Positions 16,259-24,745 are shown, counted from the stretch's first letter. The stretch is 64,000 nucleotides of DNA from Streptomyces lucensis JCM 4490 (GCF_014650035.1 NZ_BMUE01000019.1:62001-126000); one strand, 5' to 3'. Notes: generated by a model from the letters alone, not told the origin. Program-made: numbers and translations.

Positions 16259-17095
16259 TCATGCGAGGGGGTCGGGCGCGGTCTGGATCCCGTACTCCGC
16301 GAGCTTGGCCCTGCCGCCGTCCGGGGCGGTCAGTACCAGCGGGCCCTGTTCCGTCAGCGCGACCGAGTGCTCCCAGTGGGAGGACCAGGTGCCGTCCGTG
16401 GTGATGACCGTCCAGTCGTCCGACAGGACCTCGGTGCGCGGGGTGCCGAGGGAGACCATCGGCTCGATCGCCAGGCAGAAGCCGGGCACCAGCTTGGGGC
16501 CCTTGCCGCGGCGGCGGTCGACGTAGTTCAGCAGGTGCGGGTCCATGTGCATCTCGGTGCCGATGCCGTGGCCGCCGTAGTCCTCGATGATGCCGTAGCG
16601 GCCGCCGCCGGGCTTGGGCTGGCGGCGGATGTACGTCTCGATGGCCCGGGAGACGTCGACGAGCCGGTTGCCCTGCTTCATGGCCGCGATGCCGGCCCAC
16701 ATCGACTCCTCGGTGACCCGGGACAGCTCGACCAGTTCCGGGGCGTGACCGGAGCCCACGAAGGCCGTGTAGGCGGCGTCGCCGTGCCAACCGTCGACGA
16801 TCGCGCCGCAGTCGATGGAGATGATGTCGCCGTCCTTCAGGACGACGTCGTCGGACGGGATGCCGTGGACGACCACGTCGTTGACCGAGGTGCAGATGGT
16901 CGCCGGGAAACCGCCGTAGCCGAGGAAGTTCGACTTGGCGCCGTGCTCGGCGAGCACCTTGCGGGCGACCTCGTCCAGGTCCTTGGTGCTCGCACCCGGC
17001 ACCGCCGCCTCCCGGGTGGCCGCGTGGATCGCGGCGACCACCAGCCCCGCCGCACGCATCTTCGCGATCTGCTCGGGGCTCTTGATCTGCACCAT
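16259..17095 (-). CDS. map: Methionine aminopeptidase, type I
   Basis: Removes the N-terminal Met from new proteins. The ATG at 17095 (MVQIKSPEQIAKMRAAG) gives 278 residues; the frame is open 26 codons upstream without homology. The dinuclear-metal ligands are visible in order: Asp in 'IISIDCGAIVDGW', Asp in 'HGDAAYT', His in 'YGGHGIGTEMH', Glu in 'FCLAIEPM' and Glu in 'SSHWEHSVALTEQG'. The substrate His lies in 'DVVVHGIPS'. It lies after adk in the secY-adk-map-infA order, with a hairpin in the 99-base gap. Confidence 0.97.
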   Translation of the reverse strand: MVQIKSPEQIAKMRAAGLVVAAIHAATREAAVPGASTKDLDEVARKVLAEHGAKSNFLGYGGFPATICTSVNDVVVHGIPSDDVVLKDGDIISIDCGAIVDGWHGDAAYTAFVGSGHAPELVELSRVTEESMWAGIAAMKQGNRLVDVSRAIETYIRRQPKPGGGRYGIIEDYGGHGIGTEMHMDPHLLNYVDRRRGKGPKLVPGFCLAIEPMVSLGTPRTEVLSDDWTVITTDGTWSSHWEHSVALTEQGPLVLTAPDGGRAKLAEYGIQTAPDPLA

Positions 17096-17150
17096 GGGGG
17101 GCCTGCGCTCTCCGTCACTCACGTCGGCTGGGTTACGAACACAACAGTAC

Positions 17151-17180
17151 GGCCGCGGCGCCCGGGCGGGCACCGCGGCC
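17151..17180 (-). terminator. Hairpin between adk and map
   Basis: GGCCGCGG (17151-17158) and CCGCGGCC (17173-17180) pair perfectly around a 14-base loop. It starts 15 bases past the adk stop. No T run; possible partial terminator. Confidence 0.45.
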
Positions 17181-17194
17181 GGAAGGACCGCGAT

Positions 17195-17860
17195 CTACTT
17201 GTTCTCGGCCTTCTCCGCCTTCAGCGCCTCCAGCGCCCGCTCGGTGATCTCGTCCACCGGGCCCAGCGAGGAGATCGTGCGGACCAGGCCCTGCGACTTG
17301 TAGTAGTCGATGATCGGCTCGGTCTGCGTGTGGTAGACCTCAAGCCGCTTGCGGACGGTCTCCTCGGAGTCGTCGTCGCGCTGGTACAGCTCACCGCCGC
17401 AGACGTCGCAGACGCCCTCCTGCTTCGCCGGGCTGTACGTCACGTGGAAGACGTGCGACGAGTCGTTGCGGCAGATGCGCCGGCCGGCGATCCGCTTGAC
17501 GACCTCCTCCTCCGGGACCTCCAGGTCCAGGACGGCGTCCAGCGTGATGGCCTCGCTCTGCAGCAGCCGGTCCAGCGCCTCCGCCTGCGAGACGTTCCGC
17601 GGGAAGCCGTCCAGCAGGAACCCGCCCTCGGCGTCCGGCTGCTCCATGCGGTCCTTGGCCATCGCGATGGTGACCTCGTCGGGCACCAGGTTGCCGGCGT
17701 CCATGTACGACTTCGCGAGCTTGCCCAGCTCCGTCTGCCGGCTGATGTTGGCGCGGAACAGGTCGCCCGTCGAGATGTGCGGGACGGCGAGCTTCTCGGC
17801 GAGTCGGACGGCCTGCGTTCCCTTGCCTGCACCCGGCGGTCCGACGAGGACGATACGCAT
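17195..17860 (-). CDS. adk: Adenylate kinase
   Basis: Balances AMP, ADP and ATP. It begins MRIVLVGPPGAGKGTQAVRL (P-loop at 7-15), with the AMP-binding 'STGDLFR' and 'GFLLDGFPRN'. The lid carries 'CRNDSSHVFHV' and 'VCDVCGGELYQRDDD', the Cys pattern of long-form zinc-lid kinases. Length is 221 residues. The ATG at 17860 shares its A with the secY stop (TGATG), so adk is translationally coupled to secY. Confidence 0.98.
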   Translation of the reverse strand: MRIVLVGPPGAGKGTQAVRLAEKLAVPHISTGDLFRANISRQTELGKLAKSYMDAGNLVPDEVTIAMAKDRMEQPDAEGGFLLDGFPRNVSQAEALDRLLQSEAITLDAVLDLEVPEEEVVKRIAGRRICRNDSSHVFHVTYSPAKQEGVCDVCGGELYQRDDDSEETVRKRLEVYHTQTEPIIDYYKSQGLVRTISSLGPVDEITERALEALKAEKAENK

Positions 17861-19173
17861 CAGCGGAGGAACCCTTCGTAATTGCGCTGCTGGAGCTGGC
17901 TCTCGATCTGCTTCACCGTCTCCAGGCCGACACCCACGATGATGAGGATGCTGGTCCCACCGAACGGGAAGTTCTGGTTCGCGTCGAACCCGACCAACGC
18001 CATTGTCGGCACGAGAGCGATCAGCCCCAGATACAGCGAACCCGGCCAGGTGATCCGGTTGAGCACGTAGCTGAGGTACTCAGCGGTCGGTCGGCCAGCC
18101 CGGATGCCCGGGATGAAGCCACCATACTTCTTCATGTTGTCGGCGACTTCCTCGGGGTTGAAGGAGATCGCCACGTAGAAGAACGCGAAGAACACGATGA
18201 GCAAGAAGTACGTAACGATGTAAATCGGGTGGTTGCCCTTGGACAGGTTCTGCTCGATCCAGGTCTTCCAGCCCGAGTTGCTCCCCGAGAACTGCGCGAT
18301 CAGCGCCGGGATGTAGAGCAGCGACGAGGCGAAGATGACGGGAATCACACCCGCCTGGTTCACCTTGAGGGGGATGTACGTGGACGTTCCGCCGTAGGAG
18401 CGGCGGCCGATCATGCGCTTCGCGTACTGCACCGGGATGCGGCGCTGGGCCTGCTCCACGAAGACCACGAGCGCGACCATGACCAGGCCCACCAGGACCA
18501 CGGTGCCGAACTCGATCCAGCCGCCGGCCAGGCTGCCCTGCTTCTTGATGGCCCACAGCGCGGACGGGAACGTGGCGGCGATCGAGATGAACATCAGGAT
18601 CGACATGCCGTTGCCGATGCCGCGGTCGGTGACCAGCTCACCGAGCCACATCACGACGGCCGTACCGGCGGTCATGCAGACGACCATCGTGATCGTCGTG
18701 AAGATCGCCTGGTCCGGGACGATGCTCGACGCCACGGAGCAGCCGTTGAACAGCGCGCCGCTGCGGGCGGTGGCGACCAGGCCGGTGCCCTGCAGGATGG
18801 CGAGCGCCACGGTCAGGTAGCGGGTGTACTGCGTGATCTTCGCCGTACCGGCCGAGCCCTCCTTCTTCAGGGCTTCCAGGCGCGGGATGACCACGGTCAG
18901 CAGCTGAAGGATGATGCTGGCCGTGATGTACGGCATGATGCCGAGCGCGAAGACCGTGATCTGCAGCAGCGCACCGCCGCTGAACATGTTGACGAGACCG
19001 AACAGGCCCTGGTTGGCCCCCGCCTCGGTCACACACTGCTGGACGGCCTTGTAGTTGACGCCGGGGATCGGGATGTGGGTACCGACCCGGTAGACCACGA
19101 TGATGCCCAGCGTGAAGAGCAGCTTCTTGCGCAGGTCGGGCGTCCTGAACGCCCGGGCGAACGCGGTGAGCAC
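17860..19173 (-). CDS. secY: Protein translocase subunit SecY
   Basis: Pore subunit of the SecYEG channel in the cytoplasmic membrane; its partner SecE is encoded at 55067-55354. Ten membrane helices can be counted. Family landmarks are 'LRKKLLFTLGIIVVYRVGTHIPIPGV', the plug region after it, 'GIMPYITASIILQLL' and 'RIPVQYAKR' in the cytosolic loop. Length is 437 residues. The start is GTG at 19173 with GCAGGAGGCACC before it. It is 245 bases from rplO with a strong hairpin between, so a secY promoter is likely. Confidence 0.98.
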   Translation of the reverse strand: MLTAFARAFRTPDLRKKLLFTLGIIVVYRVGTHIPIPGVNYKAVQQCVTEAGANQGLFGLVNMFSGGALLQITVFALGIMPYITASIILQLLTVVIPRLEALKKEGSAGTAKITQYTRYLTVALAILQGTGLVATARSGALFNGCSVASSIVPDQAIFTTITMVVCMTAGTAVVMWLGELVTDRGIGNGMSILMFISIAATFPSALWAIKKQGSLAGGWIEFGTVVLVGLVMVALVVFVEQAQRRIPVQYAKRMIGRRSYGGTSTYIPLKVNQAGVIPVIFASSLLYIPALIAQFSGSNSGWKTWIEQNLSKGNHPIYIVTYFLLIVFFAFFYVAISFNPEEVADNMKKYGGFIPGIRAGRPTAEYLSYVLNRITWPGSLYLGLIALVPTMALVGFDANQNFPFGGTSILIIVGVGLETVKQIESQLQQRNYEGFLR

Positions 19174-19346
19174 GGTGCCTCCTGCGACCCCCGCGCAACT
19201 GCGTCAAGGGTGACGGTCTTGAGAGTCCGATAAGAACTACGACATAGATAACGGTCGACTGCCGCTCAGGGTGCCCCATGGGAAGCACCCGGTGAAAGTG
19301 GGCAGTGCAGGCCACCTTACCGGCGAGAGCACCACCCTTGGAACGA

Positions 19347-19386
19347 CCGACCGGGGATACCCCTTTTGTGGAGTATCCCCGGTCGG
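19347..19386 (-). terminator. Strong hairpin between rplO and secY
   Basis: CCGACCGGGGATAC (19347-19360) and GTATCCCCGGTCGG (19373-19386) pair perfectly around a 12-base loop. The outer flanks GAACGA and CGTTC extend the stem after a bulge. It starts 33 bases after the rplO stop and should stop or greatly reduce read-through into secY. Confidence 0.75.
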
Positions 19387-19418
19387 GATCGTTCACGTCA
19401 TCGAGAGACCTGAGGGGC

Positions 19419-19874
19419 TCAGACCAGCTCGGTGACCGTACCGCCGGCGGCGGTGATCTTCTCCTTGGCGGAGCCGGAGACGGCGTCGACCGTCACCTGC
19501 AGCGCCACGGAGACCTCGCCCTGGCCGAGGACCTTGACGAGGCTGTTCTTGCGAACGGCACCCTTGGCCACCAGACCCTCGACCGTGACCTCGCCACCCT
19601 CGGGGTAGAGCGCGGCCAGCTTGTCGAGGTTCACGACCTGGTACTCGGTCTTGAACGGGTTCTTGAAGCCCTTCAGCTTCGGGAGGCGCATGTGCAGCGG
19701 CATCTGGCCGCCCTCGAAGCGCTCCGGAACCTGGTAGCGGGCCTTGGTGCCCTTGGTACCACGACCGGCCGTCTTACCCTTCGACGCCTCACCACGACCG
19801 ACACGGGTCTTGGCGGTCTTGGCGCCCGGGGCGGGACGGAGGTTGTGGATCTTGAGCGGGTTCTGCTCCGCCAT
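19419..19874 (-). CDS. rplO: 50S ribosomal protein L15
   Basis: Late-assembly protein reaching deep into the large subunit. It begins MAEQNPLKIHNLRPAPGAKT and has the glycine-rich rRNA-binding stretch 'RVGRGEASKGKTAGRGTKGT', then 'RFEGGQMPLHMRLPKLKGF'. Length 151 is normal. The ATG at 19874 lies two bases past the rpmD stop, so translation is probably coupled. It is the last r-protein gene of the spc section before the secY hairpin. Confidence 0.99.
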   Translation of the reverse strand: MAEQNPLKIHNLRPAPGAKTAKTRVGRGEASKGKTAGRGTKGTKARYQVPERFEGGQMPLHMRLPKLKGFKNPFKTEYQVVNLDKLAALYPEGGEVTVEGLVAKGAVRKNSLVKVLGQGEVSVALQVTVDAVSGSAKEKITAAGGTVTELV

Positions 19875-19876
19875 GA

Positions 19877-20059
19877 TCAGTCGACCTCCTCGACCGTCAC
19901 GAGGTGGCGGACGGTGTGCACCATGCCGCGGAACTCGGGGCGGTCCTCCTTGACGACCTGCGTGTTGATGCCCTTGAGACCAAGGGAGCGCAGGGTGTCA
20001 CGGTGGTTCTGCTTGCTGCCGATGTAGGACTTGACCTGCGTGATCTTGAGCTGCGCCAT
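19877..20059 (-). CDS. rpmD: 50S ribosomal protein L30
   Basis: A 60-residue protein of the large subunit, MAQLKITQVKSYIGSKQNHR to VRHLVTVEEVD, with the family's 'TLRSLGLKGINTQVVKED'. The ATG at 20059 lies two bases after the rpsE stop. Position between rpsE and rplO is the standard spc order. Confidence 0.98.
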   Translation of the reverse strand: MAQLKITQVKSYIGSKQNHRDTLRSLGLKGINTQVVKEDRPEFRGMVHTVRHLVTVEEVD

Positions 20060-20061
20060 GA

Positions 20062-20667
20062 TCACACCCCCGCCCCGGCACGCGCACGCAGCAGGGCCGC
20101 GGGGGCGACGTCCTCGAGCGGCAGGCCACGGCGGGCCGCGACCTCCTCGGGACGCTGCAGGCCCTTCAGGGCCTCCACGGTCGCGTGCACGATGTTGATC
20201 GCGTTGTCGGAGCCGAGCGACTTCGACAGGATGTCGTGGATACCGGCGCACTCGAGCACGGCACGCACCGGGCCACCGGCGATAACACCGGTACCGGGGG
20301 ACGCGGGCTTGAGCAGCACGACGCCGGCAGCCTTCTCACCCTGGATCGGGTGCGGGATGGTGCCCTGGATACGGGGGACCTTGAAGAAGTGCTTCTTGGC
20401 CTCCTCAACACCCTTGGCGATGGCGGCCGGCACCTCCTTGGCCTTGCCGTAACCGACACCCACGGTGCCGTCACCGTCGCCCACCACGACCAGCGCGGTG
20501 AAGCTGAAGCGACGACCACCCTTCACAACCTTGGCGACGCGGTTGATCGCGACGACGCGCTCGACGTACGCGGTCTTCTCGGCGGCAGCAGCGCCGCCGT
20601 CACGGCCCTTCCGGTCCCGCCGCTCGCCGCCACCGGCACCGCCACCGCGGCGCTGGGGTCCAGCCAT
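20062..20667 (-). CDS. rpsE: 30S ribosomal protein S5
   Basis: Fidelity protein at the mRNA entry side of the 30S subunit. The core begins near residue 37 with 'YVERVVAINRVAKVVKGGRR' and includes 'GYGKAKEVPAAIAKGVEEAK' and 'IHDILSKSLGSDNAINIVHA'. The first 33 residues are a Gly/Arg-rich extension (RRGGGAGGGERRDRKGRDGG), and the end is Ala/Arg rich, as in other streptomycetes. Length is 201. The ATG at 20667 has GAGAGAGG upstream; rplR lies 39 bases before it. Confidence 0.98.
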   Translation of the reverse strand: MAGPQRRGGGAGGGERRDRKGRDGGAAAAEKTAYVERVVAINRVAKVVKGGRRFSFTALVVVGDGDGTVGVGYGKAKEVPAAIAKGVEEAKKHFFKVPRIQGTIPHPIQGEKAAGVVLLKPASPGTGVIAGGPVRAVLECAGIHDILSKSLGSDNAINIVHATVEALKGLQRPEEVAARRGLPLEDVAPAALLRARAGAGV

Positions 20668-20706
20668 TGGAATTACCTCTCTCTGTTTCCGCTAGCTACG
20701 GCAGGC

Positions 20707-21090
20707 TCAGAACTTGAGCCCGGCTTCGCGGGCGGCGTCCGCCAGGGCGGCGATGCGCCCGGCGTACTGGTTGCCACCACGGTCGAACACGACAGCCTCG
20801 ACACCGGCGGCCTTGGCACGCTCGGCGACCAGGGCGCCGACCTGCTTGGCCTGCGAGGACTTGTCGCCCTCGCCCCCGCGGACGGACGCGTCCAGGGTGG
20901 ACGCGGACGCCAGGGTGTGGCCCTTGAGGTCGTCGATCACCTGCGCCACGATGTGGCGGTTGGAGCGGGTCACGACCAGACGCGGACGCTCCGCCGTACC
21001 GGAGATGCTCTTGCGAATCCGGATGTGGCGGCGCTTGATCGCGGCGCGCTTGTAGGCGTCGCCCTTGAGGATCTTCTGTCCGTATGCCAT
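20707..21090 (-). CDS. rplR: 50S ribosomal protein L18
   Basis: Binds 5S rRNA with L5. It starts MAYGQKILKGDAYKRAAIKR and shows 'RIRKSISGTAERPRLVVTRS', 'HIVAQVIDDLKGHTLASAST' and 'VVFDRGGNQYAGRIAALADA'. Length is 127. The ATG at 21090 lies three bases from the rplF stop, so coupling is likely. Confidence 0.99.
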   Translation of the reverse strand: MAYGQKILKGDAYKRAAIKRRHIRIRKSISGTAERPRLVVTRSNRHIVAQVIDDLKGHTLASASTLDASVRGGEGDKSSQAKQVGALVAERAKAAGVEAVVFDRGGNQYAGRIAALADAAREAGLKF

Positions 21091-21093
21091 GGC

Positions 21094-21633
21094 TTACTTA
21101 CCCGCCTTTCCGACCTTGCGGCGGATGACTTCGCCCTCGTACTTGACGCCCTTGGCCTTGTACGGGTCGGGCTTGCGCAGCTTGCGGATGTTGGCCGCAA
21201 CCTCGCCGACCTTCTGCTTGTCGATGCCCTCGACCTGGAAGCGGGTCGGGGTCTCCACCTTGAAGGTGATGCCCTCGGGCGCCTCGACGACGATCGGGTG
21301 GCTGTAGCCGAGCGCGAACTCGAGGTTCGAGCCCTTGGCCGTCACGCGGTAACCGACACCGCTGATCTCGAGCTTCTTCACGTAACCCTGGGTCACGCCG
21401 GTGATCATGTTCGCCACCAGCGTGCGGGACAGGCCGTGGAGGGCCTTGTTCTGACGCTCGTCGTTCGGACGGGTGACGTTGAGCACGCCGTCCTCACCCT
21501 TGACGATGTCGATCGGCGCGACGACGGTGTGGGTCAGCGTGCCCTTGGGGCCCTTGACCGAGACCGTACGGCCGTCGATGGTGACGTCCACGCCGGCGGG
21601 AACCGTGATGGGGAGCTTGCCAATACGCGACAT
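21094..21633 (-). CDS. rplF: 50S ribosomal protein L6
   Basis: Large-subunit protein near the factor-binding site. It begins MSRIGKLPITVPAGVDVTID and has 'VKGPKGTLTH', 'MITGVTQGYVKKLEISGVGYR' and the signature 'RKPDPYKAKGVKYEGEVIRR'. Length is 179. The ATG at 21633 has GGAGGAAACAGCT upstream and follows rpsH by 24 bases. Confidence 0.99.
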   Translation of the reverse strand: MSRIGKLPITVPAGVDVTIDGRTVSVKGPKGTLTHTVVAPIDIVKGEDGVLNVTRPNDERQNKALHGLSRTLVANMITGVTQGYVKKLEISGVGYRVTAKGSNLEFALGYSHPIVVEAPEGITFKVETPTRFQVEGIDKQKVGEVAANIRKLRKPDPYKAKGVKYEGEVIRRKVGKAGK

Positions 21634-21657
21634 AGCTGTTTCCTCCGTTCCCTTCCG

Positions 21658-22056
21658 CTACCAGACGTAGGCGAGGACTTCCCCACCCACGCCCTTCTTG
21701 CCGGCCTGCTTGTCGGTGAGGAGCCCGTGCGACGTGGAGATGATCGCCACGCCGAGGCCGCCCAGCACCTTCGGCAGGTTGGTGGACTTCGCGTACACCC
21801 GGAGACCGGGCTTGGAGATCCGCTTGATGCCCGCGATGGAGCGCTCACGGTTCGGGCCGAACTTCAGCTCGAGGACGAGGTTCTTGCCGACCTCGGCGTC
21901 CTCGACCTTCCAGCCCGTGATGAAGCCCTCCTGCTGGAGGATCTCCGCGATGTGCGACTTGATCTTCGATGCCGGCATCGTCACGGAGTCGTGGTATGCC
22001 GAGTTCGCGTTCCGCAGACGCGTAAGCATGTCTGCGATCGGATCAGTCATGGTCAT
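21658..22056 (-). CDS. rpsH: 30S ribosomal protein S8
   Basis: Central-domain assembly protein of 16S rRNA, and in E. coli the translational regulator of the spc operon. The start is the ATG at 22056 (MTMTDPIADMLTRLRNA) with GAAGG upstream; the frame is open 15 codons further back without conservation. The C-terminal 'ISTSHGLLTDKQAGKKGVGG' and 'EVLAYVW' are diagnostic. Length is 132. A 212-base gap separates it from rpsN, the largest inside the S10-spc stretch, so a promoter or regulatory site there is possible. Confidence 0.99.
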   Translation of the reverse strand: MTMTDPIADMLTRLRNANSAYHDSVTMPASKIKSHIAEILQQEGFITGWKVEDAEVGKNLVLELKFGPNRERSIAGIKRISKPGLRVYAKSTNLPKVLGGLGVAIISTSHGLLTDKQAGKKGVGGEVLAYVW

Positions 22057-22268
22057 GAATTGGCCTTCGGCCTCTCTCGCCGGGGTTTCCTGGTGCGCCA
22101 TCCCTCTCCCCGATCCGAGACGGGACGGGTGCGGCGCGGTGGACCTACGGCGTAGTAAGTCGTACGGGCGCGGCAGGCGCCCAACCCCACAAGCCTACGG
22201 CATGCGGAGAAGGGCCCCTGCCGACCCAGATGCTTACCGAGAGCTTCAGGAATCCCCTATTACAGGGA

Positions 22269-22454
22269 TTACCAGGAGCTCTTGGTCACGCCCGGCAGCT
22301 CGCCACGGTGAGCCATCTCACGAAGGCACACGCGGCACAGGCCGAACTTGCGGTACACGGAGTGCGGGCGGCCACAACGCTGGCAGCGGGTGTAGCCACG
22401 CACGCCGAACTTGGGCTTGCGAGCAGCCTTAGCGATCAGAGCCTTCTTCGCCAT
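22269..22454 (-). CDS. rpsN: 30S ribosomal protein S14, zinc-binding type Z
   Basis: A 61-residue S14 with CQRC and CRVC zinc-ribbon pairs (MAKKALIAKAARKPKFGVRG through PGVTKSSW), so the short type Z form rather than the long zinc-free one. The start is the ATG at 22454, with GGAGG about 12 bases upstream inside the rplE end; a start at 22463 would overlap rplE. Zinc-free paralogues in Streptomyces are usually under Zur control at another locus. Confidence 0.97.
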   Translation of the reverse strand: MAKKALIAKAARKPKFGVRGYTRCQRCGRPHSVYRKFGLCRVCLREMAHRGELPGVTKSSW

Positions 22455-22459
22455 CTCGC

Positions 22460-23017
22460 TCACGCCTCCTTGAACGGGAAGCCGAGGTGACGAAGGAGCG
22501 CGCGGCCCTCAGCGTCGTTGGTCGCCGTGGTCACCACGGTGATGTCCATACCCCGGGTGCGGTCGATCTTGTCCTGGTCGATCTCGTGGAACATGACCTG
22601 CTCCGTGAGACCGAAGGTGTAGTTGCCACGGCCGTCGAACTGCTTGGGGGACAGGCCGCGGAAGTCGCGGATGCGCGGCAGCGCGAGCGACAGGGTGCGG
22701 TCCAGGAACTCCCACATGCGGTCGCCACGGAGCGTGACGTGGGCACCGATCGGCTGGCCCTCACGCAGCTTGAACTGCGCGATGGACTTGCGGGCCTTGG
22801 TGACGGCCGGCTTCTGACCGGTGATGGTGGTCAGGTCGCGGATCGCGCCCTCGATCAGCTTCGAGTCACGGGCGGCGTCGCCGACACCCATGTTGACCAC
22901 GATCTTGACGAGGCCGGGAACCTGCATGACGTTCTCGTACTTGAACTCGTCACGCAGCTTGCCCGCGATCTCCTCGCGGTACTTCGTCTTCAGACGCGGA
23001 GTGGTGGTGGTAGCCAT
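22460..23017 (-). CDS. rplE: 50S ribosomal protein L5
   Basis: Anchors 5S rRNA in the central protuberance and touches P-site tRNA. Segments seen are 'VNMGVGDAARDSKLIEGAIR', 'SIAQFKLREGQPIGAHVTLR' and 'MDITVVTTATNDAEGRALL'. Length is 185. The ATG at 23017 shares one base with the rplX stop; rpsN begins five bases after its stop. Confidence 0.99.
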   Translation of the reverse strand: MATTTTPRLKTKYREEIAGKLRDEFKYENVMQVPGLVKIVVNMGVGDAARDSKLIEGAIRDLTTITGQKPAVTKARKSIAQFKLREGQPIGAHVTLRGDRMWEFLDRTLSLALPRIRDFRGLSPKQFDGRGNYTFGLTEQVMFHEIDQDKIDRTRGMDITVVTTATNDAEGRALLRHLGFPFKEA

Positions 23018-23340
23018 CAGATGTCCTCACCCGTCCGCTTGGCAACGCGGATCTTGTTGCCCTCGTCGTCGAAGCGGTAACCGACACGCGTGACGACCTT
23101 CTGGCCGTCCTTCTCAACGACCAGCTGGACGTTGGAGACGTGGATCGGCGCCTCGGTCGTGACGATGCCGCCGGCCTGCGAACCGCTGGCGGTCGGACCG
23201 GCCTTGGTGTGCTTCTTGACCCGGTTGACACCCTCGACCAGGACGCGCTCATCGCGCGGGTAAGCGGCAATGACCTTGCCCTGCTTGCCCTTGTCCTTAC
23301 CGGTGATGACCTGGACCAGGTCGCCCTTCTTGATCTTCAT
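23017..23340 (-). CDS. rplX: 50S ribosomal protein L24
   Basis: Initiator of large-subunit assembly with an N-terminal KOW motif (MKIKKGDLVQVITGKDKGKQ, then GKVIAAYPRDERVLVEGVN). Length 107 is usual. It overlaps rplE by one base and follows rplN by two, so the three are tightly coupled. Confidence 0.99.
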   Translation of the reverse strand: MKIKKGDLVQVITGKDKGKQGKVIAAYPRDERVLVEGVNRVKKHTKAGPTASGSQAGGIVTTEAPIHVSNVQLVVEKDGQKVVTRVGYRFDDEGNKIRVAKRTGEDI

Positions 23341-23342
23341 GC

Positions 23343-23711
23343 TTACAGCACCTCCGGCGCGAGCGAGATGATCTTCATGAACTTCTTCTCGCGCAGCTCA
23401 CGGCCGACCGGGCCGAAGATACGGGTGCCGCGAGGGTCGCCGTCGTTCTTCAGAATGACGGCGGCGTTCTCGTCGAAGCGGATGTACGAGCCGTCCGGAC
23501 GGCGGCGCTCCTTGACGGTGCGAACGATGACCGCCTTGACGACGTCACCCTTCTTCACGTTGCCACCGGGGATCGCGTCCTTGACGGTGGCGACGATGAC
23601 GTCACCGATGCCCGCGTAGCGGCGACCGGAGCCACCGAGCACACGGATGCAAAGGATTTCCTTCGCACCAGTGTTGTCGGCGACGCGCAGTCGCGACTCC
23701 TGCTGGATCAC
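23343..23711 (-). CDS. rplN: 50S ribosomal protein L14
   Basis: Interface protein forming bridges to the 30S subunit. It starts MIQQESRLRVADNTGAKEIL and has 'CIRVLGGSGRRYAGIGDVIV' and 'RFDENAAVILKNDGDPRGTR'. Length is 122. The start is GTG at 23711 with a GGAGATAGAC leader. It is 101 bases from rpsQ, a gap holding a weak CCTGCGGGG/CCCCGCAGG dyad near 23790-23810. Confidence 0.99.
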   Translation of the reverse strand: MIQQESRLRVADNTGAKEILCIRVLGGSGRRYAGIGDVIVATVKDAIPGGNVKKGDVVKAVIVRTVKERRRPDGSYIRFDENAAVILKNDGDPRGTRIFGPVGRELREKKFMKIISLAPEVL

Positions 23712-23812
23712 GTCTATCTCCTGTTTGTCTGCCGGTTCCCGGCAGGGGCCTCAGTGACGAGCGCCCCTGCCGAGCCTGGCGGAACTGACCTGCGGGGTTT
23801 GCCCCGCAGGAA

Positions 23813-24097
23813 TTACTTGGCCTTCTCGAGGATCTCGACGACGCGCCAGCGCTTCGTCGCGGACAGCGGCCGGGTCTCCATGAGGAGGACGCGGTCGCCG
23901 ACACCCGCGGCGTTCTGCTCGTCGTGTGCCTTGAGCTTGTTGGTACGACGGATGACCTTGCCGTACAGCGCGTGCTTCACACGGTCCTCGACGGCGACGA
24001 CGACGGTCTTGTCCATCTTGTCGCTGACGACCAGACCCTCACGGGTCTTACGGAAGCCACGGGCCTCAGTGTTCTCAGTCACGTTGCTCTCGCTCAT
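23813..24097 (-). CDS. rpsQ: 30S ribosomal protein S17
   Basis: Primary 16S rRNA-binding protein with an OB fold. Segments: 'RKTREGLVVSDKMDKTVVVA', 'VKHALYGKVIRRTNKLKAHD' and 'DRVLLMETRPLSATKRWRVV'. Length is 94, with about ten extra N-terminal residues. The ATG at 24097 overlaps the rpmC stop by one base. Confidence 0.99.
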   Translation of the reverse strand: MSESNVTENTEARGFRKTREGLVVSDKMDKTVVVAVEDRVKHALYGKVIRRTNKLKAHDEQNAAGVGDRVLLMETRPLSATKRWRVVEILEKAK

Positions 24098-24321
24098 CAG
24101 GCGCTCTCCACCGTCTCGATGCCCAGCTCGCGCTCACGCATCAGGGTGTAGATCCGCGCGATGTCCTTACGGACGGCCTTCAGCCGACCGTGGTTCTCGA
24201 GCTGACCGGTCGCCGCCTGGAAGCGGAGGTTGAACAGCTCTTCCTTGGCCTCGCGGAGCTTGCCCAGAAGCTCCTCGTTGCCCAGCTCGCGCAGCTCGGA
24301 CGCCTTGGTACCGGCCGACAT
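24097..24321 (-). CDS. rpmC: 50S ribosomal protein L29
   Basis: Sits at the tunnel exit, where it helps dock trigger factor and SRP. The ATG at 24321 (MSAGTKASELRELGNEELLG) gives 74 residues and overlaps the rplP stop as TGATG; a GTG one codon upstream is possible but less likely. Diagnostic: 'EELFNLRFQAATGQLENHGR' and 'KDIARIYTLMRERE'. Confidence 0.98.
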   Translation of the reverse strand: MSAGTKASELRELGNEELLGKLREAKEELFNLRFQAATGQLENHGRLKAVRKDIARIYTLMRERELGIETVESA

Positions 24322-24740
24322 CACGCTTCACCTGCCTCGCGCTTGACGATCCGGCACTTCATCGGCAGCTTGTGGGCCGCACGAAGGAGCGCCTCACGGG
24401 CGATCTTCTCGTTGGGGTACGACAGCTCGAACATCACGCGTCCGGGCTTGACGTTGGCGATCCACCACTCCGGGGAACCCTTACCGGAACCCATGCGGGT
24501 CTCGGCAGGCTTCTTGGTGAGGGGACGGTCCGGGTAGATGTTGATCCAGACCTTGCCACCACGCTTGATGTGACGCGTCATGGCGATACGAGCGGCCTCG
24601 ATCTGACGGTTCGTCACGTACGCCGGGGTGAGCGCCTGGATACCGTACTCGCCGAACGCAACCTGCGTGCCGCCCTTGGCAGCGCCGCTGCGCTTCGGGT
24701 GGTGCTGCTTGCGGTGCTTGACCCTACGGGGGATCAGCAT
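24321..24740 (-). CDS. rplP: 50S ribosomal protein L16
   Basis: Lies near the A site and peptidyl-transferase centre. It begins MLIPRRVKHRKQHHPKRSGA and has 'FGEYGIQALTPAYVTNRQIE' and 'MGSGKGSPEWWIANVKPGRV'. Length is 139. The ATG at 24740 has GGAGGCCTGACCGAA upstream, five bases after the rpsC stop. Confidence 0.99.
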   Translation of the reverse strand: MLIPRRVKHRKQHHPKRSGAAKGGTQVAFGEYGIQALTPAYVTNRQIEAARIAMTRHIKRGGKVWINIYPDRPLTKKPAETRMGSGKGSPEWWIANVKPGRVMFELSYPNEKIAREALLRAAHKLPMKCRIVKREAGEA

Positions 24741-24745
24741 TTCGG

